Shown one piece after another: positions 25,476 to 33,757 of a stretch of DNA of 64,000 nucleotides. The notes below the pieces were generated by a model. It did not search any database and was not told the DNA's origin. It saw only the letters and a program-made list of their open reading frames with translations. Origin of the DNA: Pseudomonas allokribbensis (lineage in GTDB: Bacteria > Pseudomonadota > Gammaproteobacteria > Pseudomonadales > Pseudomonadaceae); NCBI RefSeq assembly GCF_014863605.1, contig NZ_CP062252.1, forward strand, positions 1,559,001 to 1,623,000. The letters run 5' to 3'. Position 1 is the first letter of the stretch; each line of letters begins with the position of its first letter. The translations under genes were made by a program, and so were the position numbers.

Positions 25476-26609
25476 GTGGCCATCGATATTCACTGGATTC
25501 GCGACAACGATAGCCTCGCGCAGTTTTGCGCCGAGTGGCAGCAGCTGCCTTTCGTTGCCCTCGACACCGAATTCATGCGGGTCGACACCTTCTACCCGAT
25601 TGCCGGCCTGTTGCAGGTCGGCGACGGCAAACGCGCCTATCTGATCGACCCGCTGACCATTGACGCCTGGCAACCGCTGGCGGCGTTGCTGGAAAACCCG
25701 GCGGTGCTCAAAGTCCTGCACGCGTGCAGCGAAGACCTCGAAGTCCTGCTGCGCCTGACCGGCAGCCTGCCGGCGCCGCTGTTCGACACGCAACTGGCCG
25801 CCGCCTACCTGAACCTCGGGTTCTCGATGGGTTACTCGCGTCTGGTGCAGGAAGTGCTCGGCATCGAACTGCCGAAGGGCGAAACCCGTTCCGACTGGTT
25901 GCAGCGTCCGTTGTCCGACACGCAAATCAGCTATGCCGCTGAAGATGCCGTGCATCTGGCGGAGGTTTTCGTACAACTGCGTCCGAAACTGTCCGACGAC
26001 AAATACGCCTGGGTGCTGGAGGACGGCGCCGAACTGGTCGCCAACCTGCGCCGTGAGACCGATCCGTACGAGGTGTATCGCGAGGCGAAGCTGGCGTGGA
26101 AACTGTCCCGCGCCCAACTCGCCGTTCTGCGCGAGCTGTGCGCCTGGCGTGAGCGCGAGGCCCGTGCCCGCAATCTGCCGCGCAACCGCATCGTCCGTGA
26201 GCATTCGTTGTGGCCGTTGGCGCGCACGCAACCGGACAACCTCAGCGCGTTGGGCAAGATCGAAGACATGCACCCGCGTACCGTGCGTCAGGACGGCGAG
26301 TTTCTGCTTGATCTGATCAAGCGCTCTGGCAGTGTGGGGCCAGATCAATGGCCGCCAGCCGTGCCGGAGCCGCTGCCGATCGAAGCCGCTGCGCTGATCA
26401 AACAGCTGCGGGCGCTCGGTCAGGCCGAAGCTGAACGCCTGAGCATCGCGCCGGAACTGATGCTGCGCAAGAAAACCCTCGAAGCGCTGGTCAAAAGCGG
26501 CTTCCCCGAGGGGCCTTACCAATTGCCTGATTCGCTGCGTGGCTGGCGCCGCGAATTGATGGGCCAGATGCTGCTCGACAGCCTGGCCACCGCCGGAGAA
26601 CAGCCTTGA
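25476..26609 (+). CDS. rnd: Ribonuclease D
   Basis: 377 residues. The DEDD exonuclease domain is about 1-180: motif I is [11 protein letters not shown] (Asp30, Glu32), motif [12 protein letters not shown], motif [15 protein letters not shown] with the catalytic Tyr/Asp. An HRDC domain is at about 210-290 ([31 protein letters not shown]). The start is GTG 25476, preceded by AAGGGAGAG. RNase D trims tRNA and other RNA 3' ends. ycgL follows with a four-base overlap. Confidence 0.95.
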   Translation: MAIDIHWIRDNDSLAQFCAEWQQLPFVALDTEFMRVDTFYPIAGLLQVGDGKRAYLIDPLTIDAWQPLAALLENPAVLKVLHACSEDLEVLLRLTGSLPAPLFDTQLAAAYLNLGFSMGYSRLVQEVLGIELPKGETRSDWLQRPLSDTQISYAAEDAVHLAEVFVQLRPKLSDDKYAWVLEDGAELVANLRRETDPYEVYREAKLAWKLSRAQLAVLRELCAWREREARARNLPRNRIVREHSLWPLARTQPDNLSALGKIEDMHPRTVRQDGEFLLDLIKRSGSVGPDQWPPAVPEPLPIEAAALIKQLRALGQAEAERLSIAPELMLRKKTLEALVKSGFPEGPYQLPDSLRGWRRELMGQMLLDSLATAGEQP

Positions 26610-26899
26610 AACGTATTTGCTCGATTTACCAAAGTTCGAAACGCAGCGGCATGTACCTTTACGTGCTCAAGAGCGATGCGCTGGAGCGTGTGCCGGAAGC
26701 CTTGATGCTGGCGTTCGGCAAGGCCAGGCACTCCTTCGATCTGGTGCTGACTCCCGAGCGCAAGCTGGCCAGTGAAGACATCGTCGTCGTGCTGGAAAAC
26801 CTCGACAAGCAGGGTTACCACCTGCAAATGCCGCCGGCCGAGGACGAGTACATCGAACACTTGCCCGAAGAGTTGCTGCGACGCAACGACCCGGTCTGA
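26606..26899 (+). CDS. ycgL: YcgL-family protein
   Basis: 97 residues: [20 protein letters not shown] and the ending [18 protein letters not shown] tail are the YcgL/UPF0745 signature. The start is TTG at 26606, whose bases overlap the rnd stop (TTGA), so translation is coupled to RNase D. The biochemical function is unknown; the rnd-ycgL pairing is conserved in Pseudomonas and suggests a link to RNA metabolism. Confidence 0.88.
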   Translation: MKRICSIYQSSKRSGMYLYVLKSDALERVPEALMLAFGKARHSFDLVLTPERKLASEDIVVVLENLDKQGYHLQMPPAEDEYIEHLPEELLRRNDPV

Positions 26900-27005
26900 C
26901 CTGCGAGGCCCTGTCCTGGGCCTCCTGTAATCCCTGGAACTGTTTTTACGGCGACGACCGCCACGAAGTGGGCGGCCGTCTGCACGGTTTGCGAAAGGTT
27001 TGAAC

Positions 27006-27938
27006 ATGCGCGTTCTGATTGCTGAACACGACCACGCGATATATGCCCGACTGCTGCGTCAGGCGGCCCCGGAGCTTGAAGTGCTGACCAGCGGCGACTC
27101 TGCCGAGCTGGCTCGCCAGGCAGTCGATTGCCCGGTGTGGCTGGGTCAGCCGGATCTGTTGGCGACTCTGCTGCGTCAGGGCCATCAGCCACAATGGCTG
27201 CAATCGACCTGGGCCGGCATCACGCCGCTCTTGGCCGACGGCCTGCGCCGGGATTACCGCTTGACCCGGGCGGTCGGCATTTTCGGTCAGGTGATGGCCG
27301 AGTACGTGCTGACCTACATGCTCGGTCACGAGCGCGAAGTGCTGGCCCGGCTGGTCAGCCAGGTCGAGCGCAAGTGGGACAGTCGCACCGGCCAGAGTCT
27401 GGTCGGGCGCAAGGTGCTGATCGTCGGCACCGGTGACATCGGCCAGAGCGTGGCGCAGTTTCTGCTGCCGTTCGGCGTCGAGTTGTACGGCATCGCCAAC
27501 AGCGCTCGCGAACAGGCGCCGTTTGTCGAAGTCGGTTCGATGGCGGATCTGCCACGGCTGGTGGGCGAGGTGGATTACGTGGTCAATCTGCTGCCCAACA
27601 CCGAGCACACCCACGACATCTACGACGCGGCGCTGTTCAAGCAATTCAAGCCGACCGGGTTGTTCATCAACGCCGGGCGCGGTGTGGCCGTCGTCGATGC
27701 GGATCTGGTCGAAGCGTTGAAGGAAGGCCATCTGGCCGGCGCGGTGATCGACGTCTGCCGTCAGGAACCGCTGCCACAACGTCATCCGTTCTGGACCGCG
27801 TGGGGCCTGCTGTTGACCGGGCACAGCTCGGCACCGACATCGCCGCCGATGATGGTGCAGTTGTTTCTGGATAACTTGCGGGCGTATCAGGCGGGCGAAG
27901 CGTTGCGTGGGGAAGTGGATTTCGCACGCGGTTACTGA
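27006..27938 (+). CDS. NAD(P)-dependent D-2-hydroxyacid dehydrogenase (GhrA-like)
   Basis: 310 residues. The Rossmann motif is VLIVGTGDIGQSVAQFL (about 138-154). The catalytic Arg is in FINAGRGVAVVD, the Glu in the DVCRQEPLP segment and the His in GHSSAPTSPP, so all three catalytic residues are present. Such enzymes reduce glyoxylate, hydroxypyruvate or other 2-oxoacids; the substrate is not certain. AAAGG lies 7 bases before ATG 27006; an in-frame TTG two codons upstream is less likely. Confidence 0.9.
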   Translation: MRVLIAEHDHAIYARLLRQAAPELEVLTSGDSAELARQAVDCPVWLGQPDLLATLLRQGHQPQWLQSTWAGITPLLADGLRRDYRLTRAVGIFGQVMAEYVLTYMLGHEREVLARLVSQVERKWDSRTGQSLVGRKVLIVGTGDIGQSVAQFLLPFGVELYGIANSAREQAPFVEVGSMADLPRLVGEVDYVVNLLPNTEHTHDIYDAALFKQFKPTGLFINAGRGVAVVDADLVEALKEGHLAGAVIDVCRQEPLPQRHPFWTAWGLLLTGHSSAPTSPPMMVQLFLDNLRAYQAGEALRGEVDFARGY

Positions 27939-27945
27939 TTACGAA

Positions 27946-27999
27946 GATCGTTCCCACGCAGAGCGTGGGAACGATCAACGCCTCGATGTGGGAACGATC
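27946..27999. repeat. REP-like palindrome, copy 1, with an extra half-site
   Basis: Perfect inverted repeat GATCGTTCCCACGC-AGA-GCGTGGGAACGATC at 27946-27976, then a half copy GTGGGAACGATC at 27988-27999. It sits between the convergent dehydrogenase and nitroreductase genes and could act as a bidirectional terminator. Two related copies lie at 31667 and 37773. Confidence 0.85.
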
Positions 28000-28011
28000 A
28001 AACGATGGGGC

Positions 28012-28605
28012 TTAGAGGGTGAAATCCCCTTCAGCCGCCAGCTCGCTCAGCGGACGACGCGGGCTCGGTGTTTCTCGCGCTTGCAGGTAATCCGCCAGGG
28101 TTGCCTTGTCACCCAGCTTGCCTACCGCAACAGCGGCGTGCAGTGCATAACCTTCCGGAATGTTCAGCTCCTTGCGGGTCAGCTCCTGATCGAAGCCGGC
28201 CATGCCGTGGGTGTGCCAGCCGCTCAGGCTCGCTTGCAGCGCCAGGTGGCCCCACGCGGAACCGGTGTCGAAGGTGTGCCACAGCGCTGGCGTTTCTTCG
28301 GTCGCGCCCGGTGCGGTGAAGGTGGTTTTCGAGATCACGATCACCAGCGCCGACGCGTGCTGCGCCCAGCTGCGGTTGAATTCGTTGAGCAGGCTCAGGT
28401 AACGCTCCCAGTTCGGCGTGTCGCGACGGGCGTAGAGGAAACGCCACGGCTGCGAGTTGTACGCCGATGGCGCCCAGCGCGCGGCTTCGAAGAAGCTCAG
28501 CAGGGTTTCCTCGGAAATCGCTTCGCCGGTGAAGGCGCGGGGCGACCAGCGATCGGTGAACTGCGGGTGAATGGCGTATTCGGCAACGCGAGGGTTGGCA
28601 CTCAT
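28012..28605 (-). CDS. Nitroreductase-family flavoprotein
   Basis: 197 residues. The FMN-binding opening is RWSPRAFTGEAISEETLLSFFEAARWAPSAYNSQPWRFLY, followed by GSAWGHLALQASLSGWHTHGMAGFD and the family's ILxVGK-like AVAVGKLGDKATL. Such enzymes reduce nitro-compounds, quinones or other acceptors with NAD(P)H. ATG 28605 is chosen because AAGGAA lies upstream and it matches the family start; longer upstream frame has no such site. Confidence 0.9.
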   Translation of the reverse strand: MSANPRVAEYAIHPQFTDRWSPRAFTGEAISEETLLSFFEAARWAPSAYNSQPWRFLYARRDTPNWERYLSLLNEFNRSWAQHASALVIVISKTTFTAPGATEETPALWHTFDTGSAWGHLALQASLSGWHTHGMAGFDQELTRKELNIPEGYALHAAVAVGKLGDKATLADYLQARETPSPRRPLSELAAEGDFTL

Positions 28606-28887
28606 CGAGAGATTCCTTGCTACGTTTGAGGATAGGTTTGAAGCAAAACCCGGCGGGATCAGTTGGGCTGAACGATGGGGGCTGTATCTGAAGCCGTGCA
28701 GTTCACCGGAATGCAACGCGGTCGAGCGTTAATGGCACCCAGCCAAGGCTTCTTGAGACTGGCAAAGCTACTTGGCCGCGCAAAAACTGACAAGCCCCGC
28801 ACAACCGGCAGTCGCCAGCGCTTGGCCCACGGGGCCTTGGGCACTAGACTGGCGGCCTTTTCACCACCTGATGTAGATGCTTGAGCC

Positions 28888-29337
28888 ATGGCCGCCAAAG
28901 TCGAACCGTTCTGGATACGCAAAACCCTCGATCAACTGGATCACGAGGAATGGGAATCGCTGTGCGACGGATGTGGCCTGTGCTGCCTGCAGAAGCTCGA
29001 GGATGAAGAAGACAACAGCGTCTACTACACGCGCATCGCCTGCAAACTGCTGGACCTGAAAACCTGCCAGTGCAGCGATTACCCGAACCGCATCAAGTTT
29101 GTCCCGGACTGCATCCAGCTCACCCCGGGCCAGGCCGAAGAGTTCAAATGGCTGCCGCCGACCTGCGGTTATCGGCTGGTCAGCGAGGGCAAGGATCTTC
29201 CGTTGTGGCACCACCTGGTCTGCGGTGATCGCGACGCCGTGCACCACGAACGGATTTCCCAGTCCGGGCGCATGCTCGCCGAAGGCAGCGTGCCGGAAGA
29301 CGATTGGGAAGATCACCTGATTTTCCGGGCCGGCTAA
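28888..29337 (+). CDS. ycgN: YcgN-family cysteine-cluster protein
   Basis: 149 residues. The hallmark CDGCGLCC (Cys26, Cys29, Cys32, Cys33) plus further cysteines in [16 protein letters not shown] and [11 protein letters not shown] mark the UPF0153/UPF0260 zinc- or iron-binding family. E. coli YcgN is of unknown function and also lies near ycgL. The TAA stop is the first three bases of a 15-base tandem repeat. Confidence 0.9.
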   Translation: MAAKVEPFWIRKTLDQLDHEEWESLCDGCGLCCLQKLEDEEDNSVYYTRIACKLLDLKTCQCSDYPNRIKFVPDCIQLTPGQAEEFKWLPPTCGYRLVSEGKDLPLWHHLVCGDRDAVHHERISQSGRMLAEGSVPEDDWEDHLIFRAG

Positions 29338-29378
29338 GTTCTGAGGGGCTAAGTTCTGAGGAGTTAAGTTCTGAGGAG
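29335..29378 (+). repeat. Three tandem copies of a 15-base unit
   Basis: TAAGTTCTGAGGGGC, TAAGTTCTGAGGAGT and TAAGTTCTGAGGAG follow directly (29335-29349, 29350-29364, 29365-29378), and then TAAGC begins a fourth. The first TAA is the ycgN stop. Each unit carries a GAGGAG-like ribosome-binding core but no start codon at useful distance. Confidence 0.9.
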
Positions 29379-29418
29379 TAAGCCCCGCCGAGGATTCAAG
29401 TTTCAACAAGGAGTGTGT

Positions 29419-30648
29419 ATGGCTGTGGGATTGCGCCGGACGCTGATCGTCGGACTGCTGATGCTGAGCGCGCCGGTGTGGGCGGCGAAGAAGGTCGATC
29501 TGGATTACCACGTGCGTCTGTTGCCGCAAAGCGATCAGGCGGAAGTGCGCCTGACCCTTGCCAAAGGCGAGGCCGTGCGCAGTCTGGATTTCGACCTCGG
29601 CGACGGCAGCCACTACAGCGATTTCAAGGCCGACGGCCAATGGCAATTGACGCCGGGCCAGCAGGCGCGCGGCATATGGCGCCCGACGGCGGACAAGGCC
29701 AGCCTGACCTACCGCGTACGCATCAGCCACGGCCGCAAGAACGGCAGCTTCGACACGCGCATGACCCCGACCTGGGCGTTGATGCGCGGCGATGAACTGG
29801 TGCCGCCAGCCAGGCTCGATCAGCAGGACGGCATCGAACTGGTCTCGCGCCTGCACTTCGATCTGCCCGACGGCTGGAAAAGCGTCGAAACCGCCTGGCC
29901 GCGCATCGGCAAGAACAAATTCCGCATCGACAATCCGTCCCGTCTGTTCGACCGGCCCACGGGCTGGATGCTCGCCGGGCACCTCGGCAGCCGCCGCACG
30001 CGGCTGGGGGAAACCGAAGTGACGGTGGCTTCGCCGCAGGGGCAGGGCATGCGCCGGATGGACGTGCTGACATTGCTGACGTTTGTCTGGCCGCAGGTGC
30101 AAGCGGTGTTTCCCCGCCATCCGACAAAACTGCTGATCGTCGGTGCCAACGACCCGATGTGGCGCGGCAGCCTGGCGGCGCGGGAGTCGATCTACCTCAA
30201 CACGCGGTTGCCGCTGGTCAGCGAAAGCGGCAGCAGCCCCTTGGTCCGCGAGCTGGCGCAGGTGTTCGGACGGATCAACGACGAGCAGCGCAGTGACTGG
30301 ATCAAGGAAGGTTTCGCCGAGTATTACGCCGTCGAACTGGTGCGCCGTGCTGGCGGCATGAGCGACGAGCGTTATCAGGCATTGCAGGTAAAACTGGCCA
30401 AGGACAGCCAGAAGGTCAGCACACTGCGCGGCGAGCAGATCAGCCCGGCGCAGGTGTCCAAAGCGGTTCTGCTGTTACAGGAACTGGATCGCGAAATCCG
30501 TCTGAAGACCCGCAACAAGCGCTCGCTGGATGATGTGCTGCGCGGGGCGATGCATCTGGGGACGGTGGATACCAAGGCGTTCGTACAACTCGCCGAGAGT
30601 GTCATCGGCGAGTCGTCCAAGGTGCTTGATAGCGGTTTGCTTCAGTAG
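29419..30648 (+). CDS. Secreted gluzincin-like protein without the zinc site
   Basis: 409 residues. A signal peptide ends near residue 23 (LSAPVWA-AKK). An all-beta domain (about 25-210) leads into a helical region resembling M1/M61 aminopeptidase-like domains. There, where HExxH is expected, the sequence is LVRELAQVF (Arg277, Gln281), followed at the right distance by WIKEGFAEYYAVELV (about 295-309), the equivalent of the third-ligand helix. Both histidines are gone, so it is probably not a working metalloprotease. AAGGAG lies 5 bases before the ATG. Function unknown. Confidence 0.7.
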   Translation: MAVGLRRTLIVGLLMLSAPVWAAKKVDLDYHVRLLPQSDQAEVRLTLAKGEAVRSLDFDLGDGSHYSDFKADGQWQLTPGQQARGIWRPTADKASLTYRVRISHGRKNGSFDTRMTPTWALMRGDELVPPARLDQQDGIELVSRLHFDLPDGWKSVETAWPRIGKNKFRIDNPSRLFDRPTGWMLAGHLGSRRTRLGETEVTVASPQGQGMRRMDVLTLLTFVWPQVQAVFPRHPTKLLIVGANDPMWRGSLAARESIYLNTRLPLVSESGSSPLVRELAQVFGRINDEQRSDWIKEGFAEYYAVELVRRAGGMSDERYQALQVKLAKDSQKVSTLRGEQISPAQVSKAVLLLQELDREIRLKTRNKRSLDDVLRGAMHLGTVDTKAFVQLAESVIGESSKVLDSGLLQ

Positions 30649-30651
30649 CGA

Positions 30652-31029
30652 TCAGACCCCGGCTTTGGGCGACTTCACCGAATCATTGCCGGTCACGGTG
30701 GCGGTTCTGGTCGCCACTTCGGCATTGGCTTTCAGCTTGCTCAGTTCTTCACCGGCCCGCTCGATCTTCGTGCGCACGTTGTTCATGTCCTGACGGCTTT
30801 TCTCCAGCAGGCTTTTCACCGAACTGTGCCCGGTGATGCCACGGGCCATGGCCACGCCGCCAATCGCCACCTGAATCAAACCGAACACGCCGCCACGGCG
30901 CAGGCCCTTGCCGACCATGATCACGCCGCCGGCCAGCGAGCCGATGCGCTCCCAGCCTTCGACGTTCTGCTCGGAACGGGTCTGGAACGGGGTGGATTCG
31001 ATACGCTCGACGCGTTTGAGCTCGGTCAT
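30652..31029 (-). CDS. DUF2892-family membrane protein
   Basis: 125 residues. The middle (NVEGWERIGSLAGGVIMVGKGLRRGGVFGLIQVAIGGVAMARGITGHSS) is the DUF2892 two-helix domain of small inner-membrane proteins related to the YgaP tail. The C-terminal third is a charged coiled-coil-like helix (SLLEKSRQDMNNVRTKIERAGEELSKLKA). GGAGAAAG precedes ATG 31029. Its 3' end is 3 bases from the convergent gluzincin-like gene. Function unknown. Confidence 0.8.
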   Translation of the reverse strand: MTELKRVERIESTPFQTRSEQNVEGWERIGSLAGGVIMVGKGLRRGGVFGLIQVAIGGVAMARGITGHSSVKSLLEKSRQDMNNVRTKIERAGEELSKLKANAEVATRTATVTGNDSVKSPKAGV

Positions 31030-31110
31030 GATCTTTCTCCAGGCAATGAGTAATGGATAAACAAGCTGACTGCGTGGGCGGTCAGCTCGTTCCATCGGAT
31101 GTGCGACGGT

Positions 31111-31581
31111 TCAGCGGAATTTCGGCCCGGAACGGGTGTTCAAGCCTTTGGCCATGCGGTCGTAAAGCACGACGTTGACCGTGGCGGCGAGGTTCATGCA
31201 ACCGGTGGTCGGGATGTACACGACGTCTTCGCACCAGTCGCGGATCTCTTGATCCAGCGAGCCGTCTTCGGGGCCGAAGATGTACAGGGCGCGATCCGGG
31301 TGAGTGTATTCCGGCAGCGGGCGGGCGCCGTCGACCAGTTCCACGGCGACCGGGACGCAATTGAGCGGCAGGATCTTTTTCAGGTCGTCGATGCCGATCA
31401 GCGGGATGTCGTAGTGCACGCGCTTGGTGTCGGTGACGAAATCGGCGGCGCGCTCATAGCGCTTGCCGGTGTAGAACACGGTCGACACGCCGTAACAGCC
31501 TGCGGCGCGCATCACCGAACCGACGTTTTCCGGTGATTTGGGGTTATACAAACCAATGCAGCTGTACCGTTTGTCTGCCAC
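31111..31581 (-). CDS. SpoU/TrmH-family RNA 2'-O-methyltransferase
   Basis: 156 residues, a catalytic SPOUT domain only. The motifs are GLYNPKSPENVGSVMRAAGCYGV (motif 1), LYIFGPEDGSLDQEI (motif 2, SAM knot) and VYIPTTGCMNLAATVNVVLYD (motif 3). It most resembles tRNA ribose methyltransferases; the target nucleotide cannot be read from the sequence, and it is not a close TrmL match. The start is GTG at 31581. Confidence 0.88.
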   Translation of the reverse strand: MADKRYSCIGLYNPKSPENVGSVMRAAGCYGVSTVFYTGKRYERAADFVTDTKRVHYDIPLIGIDDLKKILPLNCVPVAVELVDGARPLPEYTHPDRALYIFGPEDGSLDQEIRDWCEDVVYIPTTGCMNLAATVNVVLYDRMAKGLNTRSGPKFR

Positions 31582-31666
31582 GAGCGGGGTGCCTTCGGGA
31601 AAAAGAGGGCGATTATACGGGGATTGGGGGAGGGCGGGCAGATTCAGGATCTGCGGTGACCGATGT

Positions 31667-31697
31667 GATCGTTCCCACGCTCTGCGTGGGAAGGATC
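31667..31697. repeat. REP-like palindrome, copy 2
   Basis: GATCGTTCCCACGC-TCT-GCGTGGGAAGGATC: the same element as at 27946, with one mismatch (G for C) in the right arm. It lies between yajD (stop at 31707) and the SpoU gene (start at 31581), both on the minus strand. Confidence 0.85.
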
Positions 31698-31706
31698 ATG
31701 GCTGGT

Positions 31707-32078
31707 TCAGTCTTCTTTCTTCATCAACCCGGCCAGCGCCGCAAACGGGTTGTGCGTGGCCTTGGCGATTTTCGGCGTGCTCAGCGAGCCTTCGCCGAAG
31801 TACTGCTGGTCGGTGTAGCGCGAGTGTTCGTTGTCGTGGCAGTACAGGCACAGCAGTTCCCAGTTGGAACCGTCCTGCGGGTTGTTGTCGTGGTTGTGGT
31901 CGCGGTGATGCACGGTCAGCTCGCTCAGGCGCTTGCCGGAAAACTCACGGGCGCAGCGGCCGCACACATGCGGGTACATCTTCAGGGCCTTGTCGCGGTA
32001 GCCCATTTCCTTGTCGCGCTGGTTGTCGGCGAGGATGCGATCCAGCTTCGAAGTGTTGGTCGGGGTGGACGAACTCAT
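31707..32078 (-). CDS. yajD: YajD-family HNH nuclease
   Basis: 123 residues. A zinc-ribbon pair CGRCARE (about 39-45) and CLYCHDNEHS (about 76-85) frame the HNH motif LTVHHRDHNHDNNPQDGSNWELLCLYCHDNEH. YajD is a small conserved HNH protein of unknown target. The catalytic histidines are intact. It follows the spermidine-synthase-like gene on the same strand, 50 bases away. Confidence 0.88.
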   Translation of the reverse strand: MSSSTPTNTSKLDRILADNQRDKEMGYRDKALKMYPHVCGRCAREFSGKRLSELTVHHRDHNHDNNPQDGSNWELLCLYCHDNEHSRYTDQQYFGEGSLSTPKIAKATHNPFAALAGLMKKED

Positions 32079-32128
32079 GGGTTCACCTTTGTAGAAAGAC
32101 TAAATGACGGTTATGACGCAAGTTTAGC

Positions 32129-32815
32129 TCAGCCCTTGAGCTTCTCGGCAATCCAGATCGTGTGGCGGGTGCCCTTGTTGCCGTGGGCGAAGACCTGCAC
32201 TTCCTCGGCCTTGAAACCGGCCTTCTTCAATTTGTCGGAAAACTGCCGGTCGGCGCTGGCCGACCACACCGCCAGCACGCCTTTGGGCCGCATCGCCTTG
32301 GCGCAAGCGGCAAGACCAGCGGCGGAATACAGCCAGCTGTTGGCCTTCTGGGTCAGGCCTTCGGGACCGTTGTCGACGTCGAGCATGATCGCGTCGAAAC
32401 CGTTCGGCTCGCTTTGCAGGACCTTGGCCACGTCTTCCTGACGGATCACGGTGCGTGGGTCGAGCAGCGGGCGCCCTGACTTTTCACCGAGCGGCCCACG
32501 GTTCCACTCGACTACACCGGGCACCAGTTCGGCGACCACCACTTCGGCGCTCTTGCCCAGATGCTTGAGCGCGGAGGCGAGGGTGAAGCCCATGCCCAGG
32601 CCGCCGATCAGCACGCGCGAGTTCGGTCGGCCGGCAACCTTGCGGCACGGGATCTCGGCCAGTGCGTCTTCGGAACCGTGCATGCGGGTGTTCATCAATT
32701 GCCCGCCGTCGCCACCCTGGATCTTGATGACAAAGTCCTCGCCATACTCGAACAGGCACAGGGCTCCGCCGTTGTCAGGGATCGGCGTGGTGTCGAGCAG
32801 AACGAAACGTTTCAT
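32129..32815 (-). CDS. Spermidine-synthase-like methyltransferase-fold protein
   Basis: 228 residues. The SAM-type motif is VLIGGLGMGFTLASALKHL (about 69-87), followed by AEVVVAELVPGVVEWNRG and FDAIMLDVDNGPEG, the pattern of spermidine-synthase-like proteins. The polyamine-binding N-terminal domain of true spermidine synthase is reduced, so the activity is unproven. ATG 32815 is chosen over the longer open frame to 33118, which lies over the neighbouring gene's start and has no ribosome-binding site. Confidence 0.75.
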   Translation of the reverse strand: MKRFVLLDTTPIPDNGGALCLFEYGEDFVIKIQGGDGGQLMNTRMHGSEDALAEIPCRKVAGRPNSRVLIGGLGMGFTLASALKHLGKSAEVVVAELVPGVVEWNRGPLGEKSGRPLLDPRTVIRQEDVAKVLQSEPNGFDAIMLDVDNGPEGLTQKANSWLYSAAGLAACAKAMRPKGVLAVWSASADRQFSDKLKKAGFKAEEVQVFAHGNKGTRHTIWIAEKLKG

Positions 32816-32894
32816 GGAAATCTCTAAAGAGGGGAAGGCAAGCAGGCGCGTTGGGAGTAGCCTGAACGCAGACTTCAGGCCAACGGAGCCCTTG

Positions 32895-33179
32895 ATGAAG
32901 CGCACCATTCTAACGGTCATTACCCTGGCCGCGCTCTCGATAACTGCAGTGCAGGCCCAACAGACGATTCCCGTCAGCCCGACGCCGCAACCGGGTTCGC
33001 CCGGCACCGCGACGCCAACCCCGTATCCGCAGATCAGCCCGGTACCGATTCCCAAGACTGGTTCCGGCAGTGGCGGGCCACCGCTGGTGCCGATCGAGAT
33101 GCCCAGCCCGCCGTCCAAGGATCAGCCATTGCCGGGCCTTGAACAGAACGACGGCAAGAGCAAATCCCCAGGCGGCTAG
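32895..33179 (+). CDS. Small secreted proline-rich protein
   Basis: 94 residues. The signal peptide is MKRTILTVITLAALSITAVQAQ (cleavage about 21-22). The mature part is Pro/Gly/Ser-rich (PTPQPGSPGTATPTPYPQISPVPIPKTGSGSGGPP) and likely disordered. CGGAGCCC lies before the ATG. The stop codon TAG is within CTAG, where the convergent cyclic-nucleotide-binding gene also ends, giving a four-base 3' overlap. No known family; a signal peptide in the right frame makes it a credible gene. Confidence 0.7.
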   Translation: MKRTILTVITLAALSITAVQAQQTIPVSPTPQPGSPGTATPTPYPQISPVPIPKTGSGSGGPPLVPIEMPSPPSKDQPLPGLEQNDGKSKSPGG

Positions 33180-33649
33180 ATCTGTTGCGCCGCCAGTTGG
33201 CCGTCGGCCATGCGCAGGCGTTTGGACAGGGAGACGGCGAGGGCGCGGATGATCTTGGCGGCGATTTTCGGTGCGTCGTTGAGCATTTTTTCCAGTGAAT
33301 CCTTGCCGAGGTTGAGCAACTGACAGTTGCTCGCCGCCACGCAGGTCGCTGAGCGGCGTTCGCCATCCAGCACCGCCATTTCACCGAACGCGCGGCCGCT
33401 GCGCAGGGTGGCCATGGTTACGACCTGGCCGTCGCTGCCGGTTTTCTGCACGGCCACCTGGCCGGTGTGGATGATGCACATGAAACTGCCGGCATCGCCT
33501 TCGCGAAAGATCGCTTCGCCTTCAGCCACGGTGCTGATGCTGAAGTAGCCCGATGCGGCGGCGAAATCCGCCAGTTGCAATTGATCGAACAGGCCGCAGT
33601 CCATCAGCCAGTCGCGGATTTCGTTGTTCAGCAGGGTTGGTTCTGACAT
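33176..33649 (-). CDS. Cyclic-nucleotide-binding domain protein
   Basis: 157 residues, essentially one CNB (cNMP_binding) domain. The phosphate-binding cassette is RAFGEMAVLDGERRSATCVA (about 84-103), with the FGE and RSA pattern of cAMP sites, and EGDAGSFMCIIHTGQVAV precedes it. No DNA-binding domain follows, unlike Crp/Vfr, so it is a stand-alone sensor module or subunit. Partner unknown. Confidence 0.87.
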   Translation of the reverse strand: MSEPTLLNNEIRDWLMDCGLFDQLQLADFAAASGYFSISTVAEGEAIFREGDAGSFMCIIHTGQVAVQKTGSDGQVVTMATLRSGRAFGEMAVLDGERRSATCVAASNCQLLNLGKDSLEKMLNDAPKIAAKIIRALAVSLSKRLRMADGQLAAQQI

Positions 33650-33757
33650 GTCGTGCGGTCTTTTTGTTGTGTCGGTTTGCAGGCTCGCGAGCGGGCGCCG
33701 AATTGATTATCGGCGCCCGGCGTCGGGAATTAAGACCTGACTGACCGGCGGAGTTCC

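Noticed and set aside
32816..33118. Upstream extension of the spermidine-synthase-like frame
   Set aside because: It covers the start of the small secreted protein gene on the other strand, is Gly/Pro-rich, and lacks a ribosome-binding site; ATG 32815 fits the family.
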